A stretch of 36,205 nucleotides of DNA from Campylobacter sp. (GTDB lineage Bacteria; Campylobacterota; Campylobacteria; Campylobacterales; Campylobacteraceae): the NCBI GenBank assembly GCA_022775765.1, contig JALFKC010000050.1:1-36205 (forward strand), read 5' to 3'. The notes below the pieces were generated by a model. That model saw nothing but the letters and a program-made list of their open reading frames with translations, was not told the origin of the DNA and did no database searches. Positions within the stretch are counted from its first letter, which is position 1, and each line of letters begins with the position of its first letter. Of this stretch, positions 16,527 through 23,233 are shown in pieces. Position numbers and translations under genes: made by a program.

Positions 16527-17745
16527 GACAAAAATCAAATTAGAGCAGTATCTTTATGCAATAGAAAAGAGCAATATCGTCTCAAAAACCGACCCAAAAG
16601 GGCTCATAACCTTTGTCAATGATGAGTTTTGCCAAATAAGTGGGTATTCTAAAGAAGAGTTGATTGGTTCAAATCACAATATTATTCGTCACCCAGATGT
16701 TGGCAAAGAGACATTTAGGCGACTTTGGGGGACTATTCTTCACAAACAAGTCTATAAAGGTATAGTAAAAAACAGAGCCAAAGATGGTAGAGCGTTTTAT
16801 CTAAATGCTACAATAATACCGATTCTTGATGAAAATGGCGAGATTGAGGAATTTGTGGCGATTAGGCACGATGTAACTGAGATTATCAATTTAAACCGCA
16901 ATCTTTTGCAGACAAAATCACAGCTTAAGCAGCTTAACGAAGAGCTCGAAGATAGAGTAAAAGAACAAACCAAAGAGTTAAAAGAGCTAAACTCAAGCCT
17001 TGAAGATAGAGTTAAGGCTGAAATAGCCAAAAACGAAGAGAAAAACCGAATAATGTTTCAACAGTCTCGCCTTGCAACTATGGGAGAGATGATTGCTAAT
17101 ATTGCTCATCAGTGGCGTCAGCCATTAAATGAGCTAAGTTTAGTGATATATAATCTCAAAATTTCAAGAGAGAAAAAAGATGAATTTGACTCATTTTATG
17201 AAAAATCCAAAAAAATCATAGCTAGTATGTCTCAAACTATTGAAGATTTTAGCAACTTTTTTAAAACTGACAAAAATAAAGATGAATTTTTGGTTAGTGC
17301 TTCAATCCACGATGTTGTGTCGCTTATTGGTGCTACTTTGACTAAGCTTGATATAAATTTAGATATAAAACAAGAGTTTGATTGTTATGTTTATGGGCTA
17401 AAAAGTGAATTAATGCAAGTTTTAATGAACTTAATTACTAATGCAAAAGATGCTTTATTAAAAGAATATGGTATAATAAAAAAAGTAATTACAATTACAG
17501 TTTATAAAAAGGATGAATTTGTTTGCATAGATGTCAATGAAAATGCAAGTGCAATCCGACCTGAAGTGCTTGATAGAATTTATGAGCCATATTTTACTAC
17601 CAAACACCCAAACTCAGGAACTGGACTTGGACTTTATATGAGCAAGATGATAATAGACAATATGCGTGGATATATGGAAGTTAAAAACTTAGATAAAGAT
17701 GTTTCTTTTATAATAAAACTACCAATCATAAAAAAGGAGAAATGA
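16519..17745 (+). CDS. PAS-domain sensor histidine kinase linked to cbb3 oxidase genes
   Basis: A soluble kinase of 408 residues without membrane segments. The PAS domain at about 8-115 contains FVNDEFCQISGYSKEELIGS and HNIIRHPD, the Aer-like pattern associated with flavin-based redox sensing. A coiled coil at about 130-185 contains a duplicated LEDRVK unit. The HisKA box is IAHQWRQPLNEL with H197, followed by the N box NLITNAKDAL and the G2 box GTGLGLYMSK. The G1 box reads ENASAI (341-346) where DNxGGI is usual. I chose the ATG at 16519, overlapping the TauE stop, because an earlier in-frame ATG lies inside the TauE gene. The gene overlaps the response regulator. Confidence 0.88.
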   Translation: MDKTKIKLEQYLYAIEKSNIVSKTDPKGLITFVNDEFCQISGYSKEELIGSNHNIIRHPDVGKETFRRLWGTILHKQVYKGIVKNRAKDGRAFYLNATIIPILDENGEIEEFVAIRHDVTEIINLNRNLLQTKSQLKQLNEELEDRVKEQTKELKELNSSLEDRVKAEIAKNEEKNRIMFQQSRLATMGEMIANIAHQWRQPLNELSLVIYNLKISREKKDEFDSFYEKSKKIIASMSQTIEDFSNFFKTDKNKDEFLVSASIHDVVSLIGATLTKLDINLDIKQEFDCYVYGLKSELMQVLMNLITNAKDALLKEYGIIKKVITITVYKKDEFVCIDVNENASAIRPEVLDRIYEPYFTTKHPNSGTGLGLYMSKMIIDNMRGYMEVKNLDKDVSFIIKLPIIKKEK

Positions 17746-18428
17746 TGCAAGATACTTTAAAAAGTCTTACTATCTTGATAGTTGAGGATGAAAAAAGCAC
17801 AAGGGACCTTATGATAAATTCTCTTGAAGGCGTTTTTTCTAAGGTTTTAGTTGCCCAAAATGGAGATGAAGGGCTTAAAAAATTTAAAAAATACAATCCA
17901 AATATTGTGCTAACAGATATTGTAATGCCGATTGTAGATGGTCTCACAATGGCAAAAGAGATAAAAGAAATTTCATCAAAAACTATAGTTATTGTCCTTA
18001 GTGCATTCAGTGAAAGGCAAAAACTTTTAACTTCTATAGACATAGGAATTGACAAATATGTCTTAAAACCAATAGATATGGAAGAGCTTTTAAACACTAT
18101 CAAAGAGCTTGTTACTTCAAAAATACAAGGGCTTGATGAGGTGCATATAGGTGATGGATTTTATTTCTCACAACTTCAAAAAACACTCAAAAAAGATGGT
18201 GTTGAGATCCCGCTAACCAAAAAAGAGCTCGCTTTTATATCATTACTTGCTGAAAAAATCGGCGTCATAGTCTCTATGGATGAGATTAAAGAGAATATCT
18301 GGTATGGTGAAAAAACTAGCGATGCGGCTATTAGGACTTTTATAAAAAGAGTTAGGGACAAGGTAGGTTACGAAACAATTAAAAATATATCAGGTTTAGG
18401 TTACAAAATTGATAAAACTGATAACTAA
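17742..18428 (+). CDS. OmpR-family response regulator
   Basis: A DNA-binding partner of the upstream kinase. The receiver domain at about 8-120 has the acidic pair E15-D16, phospho-acceptor D59 in LTDIVMPIVDG, conserved S/A switch LSAFSE and K in YVLKPI. The C-terminal winged helix (about 145-228) ends IKNISGLGYKID, typical of OmpR/PhoB. Its ATG overlaps the kinase stop (ATGATG). It is 93 bases upstream of ccoN in the same direction, so control of the cbb3 oxidase genes is a reasonable inference. The length of 228 is standard. Confidence 0.92.
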   Translation: MMQDTLKSLTILIVEDEKSTRDLMINSLEGVFSKVLVAQNGDEGLKKFKKYNPNIVLTDIVMPIVDGLTMAKEIKEISSKTIVIVLSAFSERQKLLTSIDIGIDKYVLKPIDMEELLNTIKELVTSKIQGLDEVHIGDGFYFSQLQKTLKKDGVEIPLTKKELAFISLLAEKIGVIVSMDEIKENIWYGEKTSDAAIRTFIKRVRDKVGYETIKNISGLGYKIDKTDN

Positions 18429-18466
18429 AAATTAACGGATTAAGTAAAAATATAGTTTCTAAATAT

Positions 18467-18517
18467 TATAATATCAAAATTGTTACACTAGTATTAACAT
18501 AAATCAAATTAGGAGGT
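18467..18517 (+). promoter_or_regulatory. Candidate ccoN promoter and ribosome site
   Basis: TATAAT at 18467-18472 lies about 50 bases before the ccoN ATG, and AGGAGGT at 18511-18517 is the strongest Shine-Dalgarno sequence I noticed in the window. This fits separate, high-level expression of the oxidase operon from within the gap after the response regulator. I see no convincing FNR-type or repeat operator, but TTAACGGATTAA at about 18432 could be looked at. Confidence 0.45.
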
Positions 18518-18521
18518 TTAT

Positions 18522-19988
18522 ATGCAACCTGGTAATGCACTTAATTATGACTATACAGTCGCAAAGTGTTTTATGTTCACCACTGTGTTGTTTGGCATAA
18601 TCGGTATGCTTGTTGGTGTGCTTATAGCGTTTCAACTAGCATACCCTGAACTAAACTACTTGTTTGGTGAATATTTGAGTTTTAGCCGTCTTAGACCGCT
18701 TCATACCAATGGCGTGGTTTATGGATTTATGCTTTCGGGAATTTTTTCAACCTGGTATTACTTAGGACAGAGAGTTTTAAAAGTATCTATGGCTGAGTCT
18801 AAATTTTTAATGGCAGTTGGAAAACTACATTTTATAATTTATTTTATAGTTATACTTTTAGCTGTTGTCTCGCTTTTAGCAGGTCTTTCTTCATCAAAAG
18901 AGTACGCTGAACTTGAGTGGCCTATTGATATTTTGGTTGTAATACTATGGGTATTGTGGGGAGTTAGTATATTTGGACTAATTGGAATTAGAAGAGAAAA
19001 AACTCTTTATATCTCTGTTTGGTACTATATAGCAACATTCCTAGGCATTGCAATGCTCTATCTATTTAACAATATGGCTATTCCTACAAGGCTTCTTACA
19101 GGTATGGGAAGTTGGCTACATTCAGTCTCTATGTATGCAGGTACAAATGATGCTATGGTTCAATGGTGGTGGGGACACAATGCTGTTGCGTTTGTTTTTA
19201 CTGTCGGTATCATCGCTCAAATTTACTACTTCTTGCCAAAAGAGAGTGGCCAACCGATATTTTCATATAAATTATCGCTATTTTCATTTTGGGGATTGAT
19301 ATTTTTGTATCTTTGGGCTGGTGGTCACCACCTTATTTATGGACCAGTGCCTGATTGGATGCAAACTATGGGCTCAATTTTTTCTGTTGTGCTTATCTTG
19401 CCATCATGGGGAACTGCTATTAATATCTTGCTTACTATGAGAGGTGAGTGGAATCAATTAAGAGAAAATCCATTAATCAAATTTATGATTCTAGCTAGCA
19501 CATTTTATATGTTCTCAACTCTTGAAGGACCTATTCTTTCAATCAAATCTGTAAATGCATTAGCACACTTCACAGATTGGATTCCAGGGCATGTCCACGA
19601 TGGAACACTTGGTTGGGTTGGATTTATGACAGTTGCTGCTATGTATCATATGGTTCCTAGAATGTTTAAAAGAGAGATTTACTCTAAAAAACTTATGGAA
19701 ACTCAATTTTGGATTCAAACAATCGGTATTGTGCTATTTTTCAGCTCAATGTGGATCGCAGGTATCACTCAAGGTATGATGTGGAGAGCCACTGATGAGT
19801 TTGGAGTTTTAGCTTATACATTTAATGATACAGTTTTAGCATTGATTCCATTCTACTGGATTAGAGCTGTTGGCGGACTTCTATATTTTGTAGGATTTTT
19901 GATGTTTGCTTATAATATGTATAAATCAACTTCATCATCAAAAGCTCTTGAAAGCGAACCAAGAAATGCTTCGCCGATGGCAGCTTAA
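18522..19988 (+). CDS. ccoN: cbb3-type cytochrome c oxidase subunit I (CcoN)
   Basis: The catalytic subunit of the high-affinity terminal oxidase, in the inner membrane, carrying heme b and the heme b3-CuB centre. It has about 12 membrane segments and 488 residues. Conserved ligands are visible: RPLHTNGVVYGFM (heme b), WWWGHNAVAFVFT (CuB histidine), GGHHLIYGPVPDW (two CuB histidines) and the late H...HVHDGTLGWVG region. It heads ccoNOQP and follows a strong ribosome site. In Campylobacter this is the main proton-pumping oxidase for microaerobic growth. Confidence 0.97.
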   Translation: MQPGNALNYDYTVAKCFMFTTVLFGIIGMLVGVLIAFQLAYPELNYLFGEYLSFSRLRPLHTNGVVYGFMLSGIFSTWYYLGQRVLKVSMAESKFLMAVGKLHFIIYFIVILLAVVSLLAGLSSSKEYAELEWPIDILVVILWVLWGVSIFGLIGIRREKTLYISVWYYIATFLGIAMLYLFNNMAIPTRLLTGMGSWLHSVSMYAGTNDAMVQWWWGHNAVAFVFTVGIIAQIYYFLPKESGQPIFSYKLSLFSFWGLIFLYLWAGGHHLIYGPVPDWMQTMGSIFSVVLILPSWGTAINILLTMRGEWNQLRENPLIKFMILASTFYMFSTLEGPILSIKSVNALAHFTDWIPGHVHDGTLGWVGFMTVAAMYHMVPRMFKREIYSKKLMETQFWIQTIGIVLFFSSMWIAGITQGMMWRATDEFGVLAYTFNDTVLALIPFYWIRAVGGLLYFVGFLMFAYNMYKSTSSSKALESEPRNASPMAA

Positions 19989-20006
19989 GAGAAAGGAGTA
20001 GTTATT

Positions 20007-20675
20007 ATGTTTAGATGGTTAGAAAAAAATCCATTCTTTTTTGCGGTTGCTGTGTTTATAGTGATAGCATATTCTGGTTTTGTTGAAATTTTGCCTGACT
20101 TTGCAAATGCTGCAAGGCCGATTGAGGGCAGAAAGCCATACACCGCTTTGCAACTAGCTGGAAGACAGGTTTATATAGCAAATAGTTGTAATGCATGTCA
20201 CTCTCAGCTTATTAGACCATTCAAATCAGAAACTGATAGATATGGTGAATATTCAAAAAGTGGTGAATATGCTTATGATAGACCGTTTTTGTGGGGTTCA
20301 AAAAGAACTGGACCTGACTTGATGAGAGTTGGAAACTATAGAAGTTCTGATTGGCACGCAAGACATATGAAAGACCCATCAGGGACTATAAGGCAAAAAA
20401 GCGTTATGCCTGCGTATAAACATCTTTATGTCAAAGATGCAGACTTAGAGACTGCGTATGCTGAGGCTCTAACAGTTAAAAAAGCCTTTAATGTTCCTTA
20501 TGACAAAGAAGGAATGCCAAAATTAGGCACTTGGGAAGAAGCAAAAGCTTCTATGACCGAAGAGGCAAGGATTGTAGTAGAAGAGATGCAAGATCCTGAG
20601 ATAAAAGCGGCGTTTGAAAGAGGTGAAATCAAACAAATCGTAGCTCTTATCGCCTATTTAAATAGTTTGAAATAA
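20007..20675 (+). CDS. ccoO: cbb3-type cytochrome c oxidase subunit II (CcoO)
   Basis: A membrane-anchored mono-heme cytochrome c subunit of 222 residues. It has an N-terminal anchor (FFFAVAVFIVIAYSGFVEIL), then the heme c site SCNACHSQLIRPF at about 63-75 and a distal methionine in VMPAYKHL. Electrons pass from CcoP through CcoO to CcoN. It follows ccoN by 18 bases, with GAAAGGAG as ribosome site. Confidence 0.96.
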   Translation: MFRWLEKNPFFFAVAVFIVIAYSGFVEILPDFANAARPIEGRKPYTALQLAGRQVYIANSCNACHSQLIRPFKSETDRYGEYSKSGEYAYDRPFLWGSKRTGPDLMRVGNYRSSDWHARHMKDPSGTIRQKSVMPAYKHLYVKDADLETAYAEALTVKKAFNVPYDKEGMPKLGTWEEAKASMTEEARIVVEEMQDPEIKAAFERGEIKQIVALIAYLNSLK

Positions 20676-20686
20676 AAGGACTTGCT

Positions 20687-20926
20687 ATGGATATGGAACA
20701 AGTTAGATTTATTCAAGGCGTAGCTTTTTTTATTTTTGTGGTGGTTTTGTGTTTGGTTTTATACGGATATCTTTTTCATCTTAGACGCTCAGAAAAAACT
20801 GGCGAGAGAAATTACGAAAAATACGCAAACTTAGCACTAGACGATGATATTAGTGATAAAGTTTTAGAGCCTAAAGTTCCATATTCTAGCCAAGATTTAA
20901 ATGATAAAAAGGAGTTTAAAAAATGA
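20687..20926 (+). CDS. ccoQ: cbb3-type cytochrome c oxidase subunit CcoQ
   Basis: A 79-residue single-span protein. The hydrophobic segment is VAFFIFVVVLCLVLYGYLFH at about 12-31, with a charged cytoplasmic tail containing RRSEKTGERNYEKYANLALD, typical of CcoQ/FixQ. It helps stabilise the CcoNOP complex. It overlaps ccoP by 4 bases and follows ccoO by 11. It is a little longer than many CcoQ proteins. Confidence 0.9.
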   Translation: MDMEQVRFIQGVAFFIFVVVLCLVLYGYLFHLRRSEKTGERNYEKYANLALDDDISDKVLEPKVPYSSQDLNDKKEFKK

Positions 20927-21798
20927 AATTTTTTAATTTACAAGATAATATTAATTTGCTAACTATCATTTTCGCTCTTGCTCTTGTCATTGCTACTGCA
21001 GTTGTTGTTGGATTTCTTCTTAAAAAGATAAAAGACAAAAAAGAAGGTGATACAAAGCTTTCAGAGCATAGTTGGGATGGCATAGGCGAAGGCGAGAATG
21101 GGCTTCCAATCGGTTGGGTAGCAAGTTTTGTGATATTTATTGTATGGGGATTGTGGTATTTTTTGGTAGGTTATCCGCTAAATTCATTCTCACAAGTAGG
21201 TATGTATAATGAAGAAGTAGCAGCTTATAATGCTAAATTTGAAGATAAATTTACCAATCCATCTGAAGAAACTTTAGTTAGTATGGGTGAGGGAGTGTTT
21301 TTGGTAGAGTGTATAGCTTGTCACGGCATAAATGCAAAAGGCAATGACGGTGTGGCTAGGGATCTAACCAACTGGGGAAGTGAAGATGGAATTTACTACA
21401 CCATAATGAATGGTTCAAAAGGCTTAAAATACCCTGTTGGTTCAAGCGATGAAGATGCTGTTCCTATGTATGCTGGGCTTGTTGGAAGTGAAGATGAGGC
21501 AAGAGCTGTTGCAGCATTTGTAGCACAAGAGATTTCAGCTATTGGCAAAACATCTCATCCAGAATTAGTAGAACAAGGTAGAGAGCTTTGGCCTATATGT
21601 GCTGCTTGTCACGATGAAGATGGCAAATCAGCTAGCGGTTTAGGACCTGATCTTACTAAATATGGCTCAGCTGAGTTTGCGATGGAAGTTTTGCAAAAAG
21701 GCAAAAACGGCAATATAGGCTCTATGCCAAGCTATTCATCTAGGTTGCCTGAAATTCAACAAAGAGCACTTGGTGAATATATCAAGTCTTTACATTAA
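20923..21798 (+). CDS. ccoP: cbb3-type cytochrome c oxidase subunit III (CcoP), di-heme
   Basis: A membrane-bound di-heme cytochrome c of 291 residues that accepts electrons from the bc1 complex or soluble cytochrome. There are two N-terminal membrane segments (about 12-32 and 64-86), the second preceded by the family motif DGIGEGENGLPIGWV. Two heme c sites follow: CIACHG near 129 and CAACHD near 227, each with a distal methionine (AVPMYAG, GSMPSYSSRL). It overlaps ccoQ by 4 bases and is followed by the DUF4006 gene after 12. Confidence 0.96.
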   Translation: MKFFNLQDNINLLTIIFALALVIATAVVVGFLLKKIKDKKEGDTKLSEHSWDGIGEGENGLPIGWVASFVIFIVWGLWYFLVGYPLNSFSQVGMYNEEVAAYNAKFEDKFTNPSEETLVSMGEGVFLVECIACHGINAKGNDGVARDLTNWGSEDGIYYTIMNGSKGLKYPVGSSDEDAVPMYAGLVGSEDEARAVAAFVAQEISAIGKTSHPELVEQGRELWPICAACHDEDGKSASGLGPDLTKYGSAEFAMEVLQKGKNGNIGSMPSYSSRLPEIQQRALGEYIKSLH

Positions 21799-21810
21799 TA
21801 GGGGGAAGTT

Positions 21811-22029
21811 ATGGAAAATACTAATAGAAATGTCTTTGGATTACACGGAGTTACAGGCATGCTAATAGCGACAGTTCTTTTGCTTTCTATTTTGGTTGGG
21901 CTAACCATTTGTGGAATTAAAGCTCAACAAGAAGTAGCTGATAAACCTTATACGCTTCAAAATCTTGAAAAAGTGCAAAAATTCTCAGATATGGAGACTG
22001 CACAAGATACAATGAAAGTTATAGAGTAA
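21811..22029 (+). CDS. DUF4006-type small membrane protein
   Basis: A 72-residue protein with one membrane segment at about 17-36 (MLIATVLLLSILVGLTICGI). It has a short N-terminus MENTNRNVFGLHGVTG and an exported or cytoplasmic polar tail. This fits the DUF4006 family found after ccoP in Campylobacter relatives. The ribosome site is AGGGGGAAG. Function is unknown; position suggests a cbb3 assembly or stability factor. Confidence 0.75.
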   Translation: MENTNRNVFGLHGVTGMLIATVLLLSILVGLTICGIKAQQEVADKPYTLQNLEKVQKFSDMETAQDTMKVIE

Positions 22030-22039
22030 GGAGATAAAG

Positions 22040-22141
22040 ATGTCATCTATTTTAGAAAAACTTATAGTTATAGGCTTGATTGTGTTGGCTATTGTATGTG
22101 CGTGGGCTGTGCTTACACCAAATAATCTTTTTATAGGTTAA
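22040..22141 (+). CDS. 33-residue single-span membrane peptide in the cbb3 operon
   Basis: ATG at 22040 follows AAGGAGATAAAG, a near-ideal ribosome site. The peptide opens MSSILEKLIVIGLIVLAIVC, continues AWAVLTPNNLFIG and stops at 22139-22141. Almost the whole peptide is one hydrophobic helix (about residues 8-25). It lies 10 bases after the DUF4006 stop and 4 bases before the next TTG start, so it occupies a gap that would otherwise have no reason to exist. I do not recognise a family. Small oxidase subunits of this size are known in other terminal oxidases (e.g. CydX in bd oxidase), so a cbb3 accessory subunit is a plausible inference. Confidence 0.7.
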   Translation: MSSILEKLIVIGLIVLAIVCAWAVLTPNNLFIG

Positions 22142-22145
22142 AAGC

Positions 22146-22733
22146 TTGAAGAAATTTATATTGGGCGTCATTTTTGTCGCCCAAACTCTACTTTTTGCAG
22201 ATCAAGTTATTTTGAAAAATGACGATATCTTACACGATGAAGCGGTGGCAAAAATAGAGTTAATAGGCAATGAACTTCTTAATAAAACGGGAATTTTTGT
22301 AGGAATTGTAGCTTTAGACTCTCTTAATGGTGAGAGCATTTCAAGCACTATGCAAAAATACGCCAATACTATTCCTTATCAAAGTTATGCTTTTATTTTG
22401 TTTTCTAAAAATGACAAAAAAGTTGAAATTTATCAAACTGGGGATTTGTTAAATGATTTTGATAAAGAACAGGTTTTGAGCCCATACCCAAGCAAAGGAA
22501 CTATCCTTCCAATTTTAGTATCCAAAAAAGATGATAGTGTTTATGCAGCTGCGCTTTTAAATGGATATGCTGATATTGCCGAGCAAATTGCAGCAAAAAG
22601 AGGTGTAGAACTCGAAAACGCTATCGGTAATACCAACAAAAATATGCTAAATTTTTTCAGATTTATAATTTATGGTAGTGTTTTACTTGTATTTGGAGTT
22701 TATCTATATTATAGATTTAAAGGTAAAAAATGA
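22146..22733 (+). CDS. Membrane-anchored periplasmic protein, TPM-domain-like
   Basis: A 195-residue protein with a signal peptide (MKKFILGVIFVAQTLLFA), a periplasmic domain, and a C-terminal membrane anchor at about 171-190 ending in RFKGKK. The domain has TGIFVGIVALDSL, SYAFILFSKNDKKVEIYQTG and an alternating pattern resembling the TPM fold (PSII repair/YgcG-type). The usual catalytic-looking acidic residues are not obvious, so the family call is tentative. The start is TTG with AGG at 22135-22137 upstream. It overlaps the FixH-like gene by 4 bases. Context suggests cbb3 maturation. Confidence 0.55.
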   Translation: MKKFILGVIFVAQTLLFADQVILKNDDILHDEAVAKIELIGNELLNKTGIFVGIVALDSLNGESISSTMQKYANTIPYQSYAFILFSKNDKKVEIYQTGDLLNDFDKEQVLSPYPSKGTILPILVSKKDDSVYAAALLNGYADIAEQIAAKRGVELENAIGNTNKNMLNFFRFIIYGSVLLVFGVYLYYRFKGKK

Positions 22734-23233
22734 CAGAACAAAATAGAAAAAAGACTTTTTGGCCTTATGGAATTTTGCTTTCAATATTTGCCATTGCGTG
22801 TGCGTGCGTGGCAACTGTGATAGTTTCACTTGACTATCCAGTGCATATGGATGATTTTTATTTTAACTCATATCAAAAAGTTGATGAAAATTACAATGCA
22901 ATTCAGATTTCACAACAAAATTTTGATGAAAAATTCGCTATAAATTTAGTAAATGATCAGTTTAATGTGGATGAGCCAGTATCTATAAAATTTAATCTAA
23001 CTGATAAAAACTTAGTGGGTTATGATGCCTTAAATGTTGAGGTTTTAATCACTAGACCAGATAGTTCTGAATTTGATAAAAGACCTGGATTTAATATAAA
23101 AGATGGTATTTTAGAAATCACGCCTTTTAGCGTAGAAAAGCTTGGAAGATGGCAAATTTTGCTTAAACTTAGCGATAAAAAAGATACCGGATTTTATAAA
23201 TTTGAAATCTTTGTAAGTGATGTTAAGCGATAA
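22730..23233 (+). CDS. FixH-like membrane protein
   Basis: A 167-residue protein with one N-terminal membrane segment (about 13-34, GILLSIFAIACACVATVIVS). A periplasmic beta-rich domain follows, with DYPVHMDDFYFNSYQKVDENYN near 36-57, matching the FixH/CcoH family, which has a conserved YY/Y...D block after the anchor. FixH/CcoH is needed for cbb3 assembly in other bacteria. It overlaps the upstream gene by 4 bases and the downstream addB by several codons. Confidence 0.75.
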   Translation: MTEQNRKKTFWPYGILLSIFAIACACVATVIVSLDYPVHMDDFYFNSYQKVDENYNAIQISQQNFDEKFAINLVNDQFNVDEPVSIKFNLTDKNLVGYDALNVEVLITRPDSSEFDKRPGFNIKDGILEITPFSVEKLGRWQILLKLSDKKDTGFYKFEIFVSDVKR

